This document shows, piece by piece, positions 7,961 to 16,373 of a DNA stretch of 27,890 bases. Position 1 is the stretch's first letter. Every line of letters starts with the position of its first letter. This DNA is from Candidatus Bathyarchaeota archaeon (GTDB lineage: Archaea; Thermoproteota; Bathyarchaeia; TCS64): NCBI GenBank assembly GCA_014729945.1, contig WJJC01000190.1, forward strand, positions 1-27,890. The letters are read 5' to 3'. Under the pieces are notes generated by a model. It saw only the letters and a list, made by a program, of their open reading frames with translations. It had not been told where the DNA came from and did no database searches. Position numbers and translations under genes: made by a program.

Positions 7961-9310
7961 TTACTCCAGCGGTGCCTGAAAGACGCCGTAACCGGGTTTA
8001 CCGATTACCTGCCCATCATTATAGATAATCTCTCCCCGTACCAATGTGGTAACTGGCACACCTTTTCCCTTCATATCCTCGTAAGGAGTGATCTTCTGGA
8101 TGGTCTGCAGGTTCTCGCCCTTAATGTGGAATGGTTTATCCATGTCACAGATTACAATATCCGCGTCAGCGCCCGGGATAAGATCACCTTTCTTAGGATA
8201 TAATCCATTCATCACCGCCGGGTTAGTACTGAAAACCTCTACCAATCGATCTAGGCTGATCCTATCATTATTCACCGCGTCTAGCATTAAGGGTAGCGTG
8301 GTCTCGATAACTACCCCCCCGCTGGGCGCATCATAGATATTATCCCATCCCCTCTCCTTCTCCTCCTTGGTATAGGGAGCGTGGTCAGAGGCGAGCACAT
8401 CAATTACTCCCGTGTTTAATCCGGTCCATAGTCGTAGTTGGTCTTCTTTTCCTCTCAAAGGTGGGTCTACCTTGGCGTATGGCCCACGTTCTTTCATGGT
8501 TTCTCTGGTGAATAGAAGATAATTGGTGCTTGTCTCTCCTGTAACCATCTGCCCCATAGCCTGTGCCCACTCTAGGGCATCCACTGCTCCAGCAGCGGTC
8601 ATGTGACATATATGAAGATGGACATCAGTATCAGCGGCCAGAGTTATGGTTCTCATGGTAGCCTCCACCTCGCAGATGGCTGGCCTAAAGTCACAGTGAG
8701 CCACTGGGTCTGTTCTACCCGAAGCCACTGCTTCCTCCATGAACTTGTCCACCATGTCCCCGTTCTCAGCGTGCACCAGTAATGGTCTATCCAGTTCACC
8801 AAGTAACTGCATATGCTTATAGAGTGTATAATCACTGGCTGCGAGCTCCTTGAAGCGCGCGATTAGGAAGCTCTTGAAAGCCGTTGCCCCAGCGGCCACG
8901 AGGTTAATCATATCCTCATGGGGAACCTCACCGGCACCACCGATGAATCCAAAGTCTACAAGGCTCTTCCCATCAGCTATCTTCTGCTTCTCCTTGAATG
9001 CTTCTAGGGTTACAGTTGCGGGCACCGTGTTAGGCATATCGATTACTGTGGTTACACCCCCCGCTGCTGCTGCCCTTGTACCTGACTCGAAGTTTTCCCT
9101 CTCAGGGAACCCTGGGTCGCGTAGATGGACATGCATGTCCACCATACCTGGGAGTACCACTTTCTTGGAGGCATCTATTACTTTATCTGCCTCTGGCTCG
9201 CTGCTCTTTACTATTCCAACTATTTTTCCTTCGTTGATTACAATTGATGACTGGGTGATCCCAGATGGGAGCACCGCTAAACCGTTTTTAATTACTGTAT
9301 CTACGGCCAA
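7961..9310 (-). CDS. Cyclic amidohydrolase (dihydroorotase/allantoinase/hydantoinase type)
   Basis: Binuclear-metal amidohydrolase that hydrolyses a cyclic amide ring. The metal-site set is complete: DMHVHLRDPG with His60 and His62, the carboxylated-lysine position Lys146 in AFKSFL, His180 in LLVHAENG, His236 in HICHMT and Asp309 in LASDHAPYT. Length is 449 residues. The C-terminal PYEDMKGKGVPVTTLVRG and KPGYG segments resemble allantoinase and multifunctional-type dihydroorotases. The start is a TTG at 9310. No pyrimidine-biosynthesis gene is adjacent, whereas an M24 peptidase and relics of catabolic genes are, and hyuA-hyuB lie 4 kb away. A degradative role is therefore favoured over de novo pyrimidine synthesis; this is inference, and allantoinase, hydantoinase and dihydroorotase remain open. 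Confidence 0.88.
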   Translation of the reverse strand: MAVDTVIKNGLAVLPSGITQSSIVINEGKIVGIVKSSEPEADKVIDASKKVVLPGMVDMHVHLRDPGFPERENFESGTRAAAAGGVTTVIDMPNTVPATVTLEAFKEKQKIADGKSLVDFGFIGGAGEVPHEDMINLVAAGATAFKSFLIARFKELAASDYTLYKHMQLLGELDRPLLVHAENGDMVDKFMEEAVASGRTDPVAHCDFRPAICEVEATMRTITLAADTDVHLHICHMTAAGAVDALEWAQAMGQMVTGETSTNYLLFTRETMKERGPYAKVDPPLRGKEDQLRLWTGLNTGVIDVLASDHAPYTKEEKERGWDNIYDAPSGGVVIETTLPLMLDAVNNDRISLDRLVEVFSTNPAVMNGLYPKKGDLIPGADADIVICDMDKPFHIKGENLQTIQKITPYEDMKGKGVPVTTLVRGEIIYNDGQVIGKPGYGVFQAPLE

Positions 9311-9362
9311 GTTTATCTAGCGATATTATGCCTGTTTGTGATTAATAGGTTTATAGAGTAAA

Positions 9363-9879
9363 TTATGCTGGTATGATTATCTCTGGACGCTGGGTGCGTG
9401 AACGAATATGGGTGGTTCCATCTATTCAAGCATGTTTCCCTGATAGATTGTTTAACTGCTTCCAGTTCACTTCATTAATTGGGGTTCACACCGAAACCTT
9501 CCATCAATATCAAGGTTAAACCGATATCTTCGCCTCCCATGACACCTAATCCGATTTCGTAGCCCAAATAGAATATGAGATCTTTCTGATCAATACCCCC
9601 GGTGATTATTCCTCCAACACCCTGTCTCTCAGCCTCCCTGAGAGCATCAAGTGTAACCACACTGCCACCTAAGAGGATCTTCCCCTGTGCCCGGGTTCTA
9701 TCTCACTGCTAGTAAGCGGCATATCCCAAGACTCCACCACCGGGGTTAATATTCCGATTCTCTCATCGCCTACCACCTTATACTTGTAGCCTCTCGTCTC
9801 TATCACTGCGCCTTCCGGGGGAATATTTTTTTACCTCTCCCGGTATATGAGCGTAGACCTCGACAGAGCAGGCTACCAT
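9363..9879 (-). pseudogene. Frameshifted conserved gene after the M24 peptidase
   Basis: Reading from an ATG at 9879, which overlaps the M24 stop, three frames join into one protein-like text of about 170 residues: VEVYAHIPGEV, then PEGAVIETRGYKYKVVGDE, then KILLGGSVVTLDALREAE, GVGGIITGGIDQKDL, YLGYEIGLGVMGGEDIGLT, EGFGVNP, and after a further shift IDGTTHIRSRTQRPEIIIPA with a stop at 9363. I recall a conserved archaeal/bacterial family with the same order (GG-DDKDL-FLGYD, EGFG, RPEIIIP), but cannot name it with certainty. Lesions: a shift near an A7/C5 run at 9825-9836, another near 9700, another at the end of the 61-codon open stretch (9475-9660), and a TGA in the last block. Homopolymer errors could explain some shifts but not the TGA. 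Confidence 0.72.
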
Positions 9880-10994
9880 GTGATCCTGTAGGGCATTTGG
9901 TTGAGGCACTCAGTACCGTTCTCGGTGATCAGTATTATGTCTTCTATGTGTCCTCGGTAATTGGTCTCTGGATCCCTCCGGTTGGGTTCATATGTTAGGG
10001 TCATCCCGGGTTTTAATGGCTGGTCATCTGTTTTAATTGGTCCAAAGCTGGGGGCATAGGGCATAGTGTAGTCGTGTACATCTAATCCTATCTGGTGTCC
10101 AGTTCTTACCGTCTCATTGAAGCCCAGATCCCTGTTGAGCTCGTTAGCGTGGTCTAGCACCTCGTTTCCAGTCATCCCCGGTTTGATGCCCTTTATGCCT
10201 TCTATCTGGGCCTGCATGGCTCGCTCCATGTAGTCCTCTGTGGATTCTTCCCATGTCACGTGCCAGTTGCGCCCCATATCGCTGCAATACCCCGTCTTTA
10301 GTCGTACACCGACGTCAAGGCTTAAAGCGTCTCCGTGTTTCAGGTACTCGGTATTGTTTCCTTTGATGAATCCTATGCTGCTATCAAAGCTGAACTCGTA
10401 AGCGCCTAACTCGATCATGTTGGCGTCAAGTTCTTTCTTCATATCCGCGATGTTTCTTCCGGGGTGGGTTTCCTCTATCAGAATGTGAAACGCTGTTTCT
10501 GTCATCTTGATGGCTTTGCGGATTTCTTTGATCTCGTACTCGTCTTTGATGCTTCTCTCATTGAATACGATGTCGCTAATATCCCTTTCTGGTGCGGGTT
10601 CTATCTCCAGTTCTGATGCGATCCTGTACCACATCTGGGCGCTTACTGTAGAGAGATCAAACCCTATCTTGTCTTTATCATATTCTTCGAGGGCTTCTAA
10701 TGTGCCCTTAATGTGGTGTCCTTTTTCTTGTTTTATGGCGATAACGTGGTTGAATTCCCCGGATCCCCTTACTCTAGGTGCTCCCCAGTGGGGCATTACA
10801 AGCGTTGTGTCGCTGTTTGAGTCCATTATGAATGTTTGGTGTTCATCCCCTAGGGCGTGTGGCATCACATATATAGTATTACTGGGGTTCTGCCTTATCA
10901 CCTCGTTAAAGAATACTACTGTTTCATAGCCTCTCTCTTGGGCTTTGATCATTATGGATTTGCGTCTTCTTTTAATTGATTCCTTCTGATTCAT
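9873..10994 (-). CDS. M24B metallopeptidase (Xaa-Pro dipeptidase/aminopeptidase type)
   Basis: Cytosolic metallopeptidase of the pita-bread fold; family members release N-terminal residues next to proline or split Xaa-Pro dipeptides, and creatinase is a relative. All five metal ligands can be placed: Asp227 (SLDVGV), Asp239 (CSDMGR), His300 (GHQIGLDVHD), Glu336 (TYEPN) and Glu351 (GHIEDIILI). An N-terminal creatinase-type domain fills residues 1-150. The 373-residue length is normal. The start is an ATG at 10994. The stop TAG overlaps the ATG of the frameshifted gene that follows, showing that the two were once coupled. The cyclic amidohydrolase further on may belong to the same transcript. 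Confidence 0.9.
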   Translation of the reverse strand: MNQKESIKRRRKSIMIKAQERGYETVVFFNEVIRQNPSNTIYVMPHALGDEHQTFIMDSNSDTTLVMPHWGAPRVRGSGEFNHVIAIKQEKGHHIKGTLEALEEYDKDKIGFDLSTVSAQMWYRIASELEIEPAPERDISDIVFNERSIKDEYEIKEIRKAIKMTETAFHILIEETHPGRNIADMKKELDANMIELGAYEFSFDSSIGFIKGNNTEYLKHGDALSLDVGVRLKTGYCSDMGRNWHVTWEESTEDYMERAMQAQIEGIKGIKPGMTGNEVLDHANELNRDLGFNETVRTGHQIGLDVHDYTMPYAPSFGPIKTDDQPLKPGMTLTYEPNRRDPETNYRGHIEDIILITENGTECLNQMPYRITW

Positions 10995-11084
10995 ATAATA
11001 TCAGGGATAACTACACCGTTATGGTTTTTACTTTTTCTCTTGACCTTGCATAGGTTTTTTATCGCTACTTGGCATGGAGAACAT

Positions 11085-11612
11085 GTGGCTCTGGAAAGCA
11101 ACAGATCGATACTGCGCGTTATTATAGTCTTTGTAGTGATTATTGCGTTCTTCTGGGTCTTAATTATGAATATATTGCAGCCTACGTCTCCGGAGATTGT
11201 TTATCTTAACGAGACCTCTATCGTAGTTGATGACACCATAAAAGTGGAACATAATAACTATACACGGATCCCCCTTGAGGTCAAGGAGGGGGATGTTATT
11301 TACTACACCATCGGTGTTTTGGAGGGTAATAGAATAGACTTCTTCATACTTGAGGAGGATCGAGTCGAGATGCTAATCGACGCCTTGGAGGGTAGGAGTA
11401 ATCGCTTTGAGAGCTATGAGCGAGGAAGGGGAGTAAATATCACTTACAAAAACTCAGAGTTCATTATTACCAATAATAAGAACTGGTATCTTTTCATTAA
11501 TAATTATGGGCATATCCATAATGGTGCAATTCCCGTATCAGATGTTAGAGTTGAGGTAAGGGTGGAAAAGATTGGCTTTGCCGATTCTGATGGTTTTTCG
11601 AACCCCTCATAA
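11085..11612 (+). CDS. Membrane-anchored extracytoplasmic protein of unknown function
   Basis: I do not recognise the family. One strongly hydrophobic helix (about residues 10-30, VIIVFVVIIAFFWVLIM) follows a short basic start, and the remaining ~140 residues are polar and rich in beta-prone segments such as RIPLEVKEGDVIYYTIGV and FIITNNKNWYLFINN. This is the look of an N-terminally anchored beta-sandwich facing outside, similar in texture to archaeal GOLD- or PPC-like domains. I chose the GTG at 11085 (175 residues) because GGAG lies five bases upstream and the helix then sits near the N-terminus; a TTG at 11040 would add 15 residues. It is followed after 22 bases by the DHH gene, so the two may share a transcript, though their roles look unrelated. 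Confidence 0.65.
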   Translation: MALESNRSILRVIIVFVVIIAFFWVLIMNILQPTSPEIVYLNETSIVVDDTIKVEHNNYTRIPLEVKEGDVIYYTIGVLEGNRIDFFILEEDRVEMLIDALEGRSNRFESYERGRGVNITYKNSEFIITNNKNWYLFINNYGHIHNGAIPVSDVRVEVRVEKIGFADSDGFSNPS

Positions 11613-11634
11613 ACTTGTGTATATCTAATATGCT

Positions 11635-12618
11635 ATGCTCAATATTGGACTCGGTAAAACCTTGCTGATACATCATTGGGATACAGATGGTATCTGCTCA
11701 GCCGCAATAATACTAGAAAAATTATCCAAAGACGACATAACTACATGGGTTCCCCCTCTAGGAACCTTTTATCTCACAGACGATCACATAGGGATGACTC
11801 AGAGTTATGATAATGTCGTAATTTGTGATATGGCGTTACCAGAATCAAACGTTTCGCAAATCGCTGAGAAATCAAACATAGTGATGATAGATCACCATCA
11901 TCAAGACCCGATAGCAGATATAACACACATCAACCCCGTGGCTGAGGGGGCTAGTGGAGACGATTATCCGTCGAATACTTGGGTCCTCAAAGAATACTTG
12001 GGTCTTCCACTCTCTTTGAAAATAGTTCTAGGCTATGTGGGGGATAGGGAACAGAAGATCAAGGAAAACCCGTTTTTCTGGGAGATCACAAAGGAGTATA
12101 TGCGGGAGAAGGGGCTTAACTTCGATGAATTACTTAAACTGGTTTACAGGATCGACTCTAACTATAAGGTAGGGGATCGCGAGGCAGTAATGAAAGCTCC
12201 CCATCTATTAAGAATGTACAATACCGAAGATGATATATTGGAAAACAAACAGTGGGCTGAGAACCTGAGACATTTGAAGAAAAAACTAGAAGAAACTCTA
12301 TTGGACCCCCCTGAGGAGATTGATGGAACCCAGATTAAGCGCTTAGATACCCCCTACGCTATAATCAGTCAAGTTACCCGTAAACTCGCGTGGGGAACAG
12401 ACAGGAACACCGTTGTTATTAATACCGGGTTTTTTGATGAACAAGATCAACTATACTGTAGAAGCAATACAGTGGATATGCATGACTTGATTGAGCGAGC
12501 AAAGGAACTCGGTTACAATGCCGGTGGAAAAATGGATGTACTCGGAGCAATAATACCCAAATCTGAATCAGAGAAATTTTTAGCTGAGACAATAGAATAT
12601 CTAAAGAAAAATAGGTGA
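11635..12618 (+). CDS. DHH-family phosphoesterase
   Basis: Manganese-type phosphoesterase of the DHH superfamily, whose members include RecJ nucleases, nanoRNases and cyclic-dinucleotide phosphodiesterases. The N-terminal motif HHWDTDGICSAA places metal ligands Asp16 and Asp18. A further aspartate, Asp65 (VVICDMALPE), and the name motif IDHHH (Asp86-His87-His88) follow. The C-terminal GGKMDVLGAII segment is where DHHA1 domains carry a glycine-rich substrate loop, here without the usual GGHxxAAG text. At 327 residues it is shorter than RecJ and near nanoRNase size. Substrate is not decidable. It converges on the D-aminoacylase gene with five bases between stops. Confidence 0.87.
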   Translation: MLNIGLGKTLLIHHWDTDGICSAAIILEKLSKDDITTWVPPLGTFYLTDDHIGMTQSYDNVVICDMALPESNVSQIAEKSNIVMIDHHHQDPIADITHINPVAEGASGDDYPSNTWVLKEYLGLPLSLKIVLGYVGDREQKIKENPFFWEITKEYMREKGLNFDELLKLVYRIDSNYKVGDREAVMKAPHLLRMYNTEDDILENKQWAENLRHLKKKLEETLLDPPEEIDGTQIKRLDTPYAIISQVTRKLAWGTDRNTVVINTGFFDEQDQLYCRSNTVDMHDLIERAKELGYNAGGKMDVLGAIIPKSESEKFLAETIEYLKKNR

Positions 12619-12623
12619 AAGGA

Positions 12624-14420
12624 TTAAACCCTCTTCACTATTCTGCCTGGAGTAGCGCCTGTGTGTTCTCCTTTTTCCACTACGGCTACGCCGTTTACGA
12701 AAACATACTCGATACCCTTGGGGTGTTGACGTGGCTCTACCGGAGTTCCCATGACCTCAAGTTTGGCATAGTCGAATATTGTTATATCCGCATGACTTCC
12801 CGGAGTTATCTTTCCCAAGCCTTCTAAGTTATGGTGCTCGGCTGCCGCTGTACTCATCTTGTAAATGGCCTCCTCAAGAGTGAATATCTTGATCTCTTTA
12901 ACCATCTTGTTGATGAATCCGGGGAAAGCGTTGAATGCATTTATACCTGGTCTTCGATAAGGTGGTCTCTCCTGCTCATAGTGCTTATCGTATACTGATT
13001 GATCTAGACTTAGGCTCCCCACTCGATGTTGGAACATTAATGCCCTGTAGGGTTTCCAAGGGAAGTTACCTGTGTCCGCCGTACCCGCTGCATATCCCAT
13101 TGCATCTGAATCCTCACAGATGAGATCAAACCATGTATCAAGCTGTGATGTTTCTCGCTCTTTGGCTATCATGGCTAGGTTCTTGCCTATCAGTGATTCG
13201 TCTTTGTGTTTGCTTATCCATATGTTTTCAGCCCACTGGGGGTTAGTATTGGGGTTATATGCCAATCGGATGAACCATTTTCCGCTCTCCAGTGAGTCCT
13301 TTATCTCCTCTCGGTAATCTGGTGCGTCCAGCCATTTAGCGAAGTTTTTTCTGCTTCCCGCTTCTTTAAGCCACGGCAGCAGTATGCTGCTTAGGTATGG
13401 CATAACATCGAAGCCTCCTCTCAGGAACCATGGCATGCTGTCGAAGCTTATATCTAAGCCTTCTTTGAGGGCATCGTCAAAGAACTTGAGGGTAGCCCTG
13501 ATGTTATGTTCCTCCATGTAGTCGTTGCCCTCTGGAACAAGTCTCCACCCGGGTGTGAGGTGAGCGATGTTAGTCTTGACTTCTGTTATTCTGCATGTTT
13601 CTATGGATTCAAGTAAGCCATCTACTTTGTTGCTCCTTGTGTCACCGAATTTAACCTTGCGTCTACGCCCAGTTCTCCGCCAGTGTGGACAGTATACTGC
13701 GTTTTCGTACTCTTTCAGCACTTTAACACATTCACTGATCTCATCCATGCTTGCCTGTACCCCTGGATCATAGTCTAGGCCGGTGCTAATTCCAATCGCG
13801 CCCTCTTCCAGTGCCTCTCGGATGAGTTGTTTCATCTCTTCTAACTCCTCATCAGTGCTATGGCGCTTGTAATCATTCCCCATCACATTGTAACGTACAG
13901 TACCTTGACCTACAAGAGGGACAGCGTTCATTGAGACTCCTATAGTCTCTACTTTCTTGAACCATTCGCCAAGTGTTTCCCAGTCAACTGTCCAACCATA
14001 GTACTTCTCCATGATCTCATTGACATCTTCCCGGGGGAATAGACTCTTTTCAGGGTAATACTTGTGGGGTTCAAGATCGTCTATATATTGACGTGCGATA
14101 CCTGGGAGACCCATAACATCTCCATATGGTCCCTGGCTGCCTCCACACTGACCTCCAACGAAGGTTGTGACGCCTTGCATAACATAACTCTCTGTCTTGG
14201 GGAAGAACAGTAATGTGGAGTCCCCGTGGCTGTGGGCGTCTATCCAGCCAGGGCTAGCGTACATACCTTGGCCGTCAACGGTCTTAACCGCGTCGCCTTT
14301 CACTTCACCTAGTTCTGCTATCATTCCATTCTTGACAGCTATCGAGCCCTTGTACGCTTTTTTCCCGCTTCCATCTATGATGGCTGCGTCCTTGATTATT
14401 ACATCATATTCATTAGTCAA
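12624..14420 (-). CDS. N-acyl-D-amino-acid deacylase (D-aminoacylase family)
   Basis: Zinc amidohydrolase that removes acyl groups from N-acyl-D-amino acids, by family. Key features are GWIDAHSHGDST with His63 and His65, the family cysteine Cys92 in VGGQCGGSQGP, EGAIGISTGLDYDPG near residue 205, and the C-terminal GKITPGSHADITIFD strap typical of amidohydrolases. The length of 598 residues is at the long end for the family. The start is a TTG at 14420 with GGTGA five bases upstream; no ATG is available in frame. An 8-base inverted repeat spans this start, so expression may be controlled there. Divergent MFS transporter at 14552 is a likely uptake or export partner. It could instead act on another N-acylated or dihydropyrimidine-like substrate. 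Confidence 0.87.
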   Translation of the reverse strand: MTNEYDVIIKDAAIIDGSGKKAYKGSIAVKNGMIAELGEVKGDAVKTVDGQGMYASPGWIDAHSHGDSTLLFFPKTESYVMQGVTTFVGGQCGGSQGPYGDVMGLPGIARQYIDDLEPHKYYPEKSLFPREDVNEIMEKYYGWTVDWETLGEWFKKVETIGVSMNAVPLVGQGTVRYNVMGNDYKRHSTDEELEEMKQLIREALEEGAIGISTGLDYDPGVQASMDEISECVKVLKEYENAVYCPHWRRTGRRRKVKFGDTRSNKVDGLLESIETCRITEVKTNIAHLTPGWRLVPEGNDYMEEHNIRATLKFFDDALKEGLDISFDSMPWFLRGGFDVMPYLSSILLPWLKEAGSRKNFAKWLDAPDYREEIKDSLESGKWFIRLAYNPNTNPQWAENIWISKHKDESLIGKNLAMIAKERETSQLDTWFDLICEDSDAMGYAAGTADTGNFPWKPYRALMFQHRVGSLSLDQSVYDKHYEQERPPYRRPGINAFNAFPGFINKMVKEIKIFTLEEAIYKMSTAAAEHHNLEGLGKITPGSHADITIFDYAKLEVMGTPVEPRQHPKGIEYVFVNGVAVVEKGEHTGATPGRIVKRV

Positions 14421-14440
14421 CTAATTCACCAATAGTTGAC
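14416..14440. repeat. 8-bp perfect inverted repeat at the D-aminoacylase start (putative operator)
   Basis: GTCAACTA at 14416-14423 pairs with TAGTTGAC at 14433-14440 around a 9-base spacer. The left arm contains the TTG start of the D-aminoacylase (minus strand), and a TATA-like run on that strand (14460-14470) would place transcription start close to the right arm. A repressor dimer site or an RNA hairpin hiding the start codon are both possible. Confidence 0.5.
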
Positions 14441-14551
14441 GGAATATAACGTCTATCGGGTATAAAAAAGGGGGCATCTCCTTATTTCGCCGTATTTTAT
14501 TTCTGACTTGGCCAACATTAATCAAAACAATTTTACACAACCAACCATTTC

Positions 14552-15706
14552 ATGAGTGCCATGAAGAAGACCACTGCTGATCTAGTTTTGCTCGGTTTAG
14601 CTCATAGCCTTAACCACAGTCTCTTTCTAGTGCTACCTCCGTTAATGACAACTATTGCTGATGACTTGAATGCCGGCTTCGGTACAATGGGGCTCATCTC
14701 TACTATCACGTTCCTAACATATGGCGCAGGTGCCCTTATTGGTGGCCCCCTCAGTGATAAAATAGGTAGCCTCAAGGTAGCTCAGATCAGTATAGGGCTT
14801 GGCGGACTCATGTCAGCAATCTTCTTGCTAGCAAACAACGTGTACCTTTTCGGAGCAGGAATGTTTCTAATGGCGCTCTGGGCTAGTTTCTATCACCCCA
14901 CGGCTAATGGTTTAATAGCGAAAGCCTTCCCGGAGAACACAGGGGGCAGCATGGGTATCCATAACGCTGCCGGTAACCTTGGACAGGTGCTAACCCCCAC
15001 AATCGCCTTCTACTTGGGCGTCACCTTCAACTGGAGGATAAGTTTCGTATTTTTCGGGGTACTATCTGTCTTTACTGCTGTATTATTACGTAGGATCAAG
15101 GTAAACGAGGGGGAAATGGATCATAGCACCACAGGCTATTTTGAGTTTATTAAGACACCGGGGTTATGGATAGTGTTACTTTACAACGTGATCGTTGGCT
15201 CCCTGTTCCGGTCAGTGGACTTATTTTTCCCCAGCTTCCTAAGCACGGAGAAACTATATACAGGGAGTTTAGCAGCCATCGCCAATAGTATGATCCTCTT
15301 CTTCGGAACACTGGGACAACTTGCGGGTGGAAGAGGTAGCGATAGGTTTGGCTCGGGGAAGGTATTACTCTTTGCCACCGGCGGCATAGTTGTGAGCTTA
15401 ATCCTGTTAATGGTACTACCATCCAGCATAGCGGTGCCTGTATTCGTCTTCATATACGGTATCTCAATGTTCGGGCATCAACCCACTGTAACTAGCCTCG
15501 TAAGCCGGCTCACTCCGAGAAACATGATGGGCTTAGCATACGGTGTAATGTTCTTCAGCGCCTTCGGGGTAGGTAGCATCAGCACTTCCATAACTGGGTG
15601 GATAGGCGAACAGTACACCCTAACCGCCGCCTTCTGGGTAAACACAATGGTCTCGATTTTGCTCTTATTAATCAGCGCAGTAATCTATCTTCGGGTTAAA
15701 GATTAG
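14552..15706 (+). CDS. Major facilitator superfamily transporter
   Basis: Twelve-helix permease of 384 residues. MFS loop motifs are GGPLSDKIGS at 64-73 and GGRGSDRFGSGKV in the second half. The helix-5 region HNAAGNLGQVLTP resembles motif C of antiporters, and the overall text recalls the fosmidomycin-resistance/drug-efflux branch. The ATG at 14552 is divergent from the D-aminoacylase, with 131 bases between them, so joint regulation from that gap is plausible. The 3' end overlaps the convergent Nudix gene by 11 bases. The substrate is unknown. Confidence 0.87.
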   Translation: MSAMKKTTADLVLLGLAHSLNHSLFLVLPPLMTTIADDLNAGFGTMGLISTITFLTYGAGALIGGPLSDKIGSLKVAQISIGLGGLMSAIFLLANNVYLFGAGMFLMALWASFYHPTANGLIAKAFPENTGGSMGIHNAAGNLGQVLTPTIAFYLGVTFNWRISFVFFGVLSVFTAVLLRRIKVNEGEMDHSTTGYFEFIKTPGLWIVLLYNVIVGSLFRSVDLFFPSFLSTEKLYTGSLAAIANSMILFFGTLGQLAGGRGSDRFGSGKVLLFATGGIVVSLILLMVLPSSIAVPVFVFIYGISMFGHQPTVTSLVSRLTPRNMMGLAYGVMFFSAFGVGSISTSITGWIGEQYTLTAAFWVNTMVSILLLLISAVIYLRVKD

Positions 15707-16220
15707 CCCGAGTCAAGAAACTCAATATCCCTAGCATAGTCTTAGCATCTATGATCTGATTACTCTCAATCATATCCAATACCTCGTTAAACCCGTACCT
15801 AGAAACAGTGATAATTTCATCATTCTCGGGAGATGAACCCACCTCCGTCAACCCTTCAGCGAGATAGAAGTGAATCACTTCATCACTATACCCTGGAGCC
15901 ATATAACACTGGAAGAGCCGGGTCCAGCTACTAGCCGCGTAGCCAGTCTCCTCCCGTAGCTCACGGACAGCACATCGGTAAGGGACCTCCCTCTCCTCAA
16001 GAGTACCAGCTGGGATCTCAAAGAGATAGCCTCCAGTCACATACCTATACTGTTTAATCAAGACAACCTCATCCCTATGAACTGCGACAATCGCCACAGC
16101 ACCCGGATGACGCACGATATCCCTATCAGTTTCTCTGCCATTCGGCAACCGTACCACGTCATGATAGAAACTAAAATATTTACCATCACGCAGCAACTCG
16201 CTCGAAACAATATCAACCAT
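15696..16220 (-). CDS. Nudix hydrolase, ADP-ribose pyrophosphatase type
   Basis: Hydrolase of nucleoside-diphosphate-linked compounds, most like ADP-ribose pyrophosphatases. The Nudix box is complete: from GTLEERE through RELREETGY (about residues 93-115), matching Gx5Ex7REUxEExGU, with Tyr at the last hydrophobic position. Upstream PGAVAIVAV and LIKQYRYVTGGYLFEIPAG are the usual dimer and substrate strands of this branch, and an acidic loop PENDEIITV follows. Length is 174 residues, normal. ATG at 16220 opens MVDIVSSELL. Its stop lies inside the end of the convergent MFS gene. Confidence 0.93.
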   Translation of the reverse strand: MVDIVSSELLRDGKYFSFYHDVVRLPNGRETDRDIVRHPGAVAIVAVHRDEVVLIKQYRYVTGGYLFEIPAGTLEEREVPYRCAVRELREETGYAASSWTRLFQCYMAPGYSDEVIHFYLAEGLTEVGSSPENDEIITVSRYGFNEVLDMIESNQIIDAKTMLGILSFLTRANL

Positions 16221-16338
16221 GCACTATCTCCCCAAAACACAGCATAAAACCTTAACCATAATAAGAAATAGTGTAAACTCACAACAAATAATACTCATCA
16301 CACCAGAAAAAATCTAAAAAGTTCTCACTAGCCGTCAC

Positions 16339-16348
16339 CATTTAAACC
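16339..16348 (+). promoter_or_regulatory. Putative TATA box for the PrsW-like gene
   Basis: The sequence catttaaacc is centred 30 bases before the TTG at 16374 in a C/A-rich stretch with no Shine-Dalgarno, which suggests a leaderless transcript. Confidence 0.45.
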
Positions 16349-16373
16349 TCACCAACCCCAATAATACAGCATC

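Noticed and set aside
7889..8203. 104-codon plus-strand frame over the VOC relic and amidohydrolase end
   Set aside because: It runs antisense into the conserved amidohydrolase C-terminus and shows no family resemblance.
7961..9310. Biosynthetic dihydroorotase (pyrC) as a firm name
   Set aside because: Motifs do not separate pyrC from allantoinase or hydantoinase, and no pyrimidine gene is adjacent, so only the broader family is called.
8850..9320. 156-codon plus-strand frame antisense to the cyclic amidohydrolase
   Set aside because: It is the mirror of conserved codons in a gene with complete metal ligands; low-complexity Ser/Ala/Pro text, no domain.
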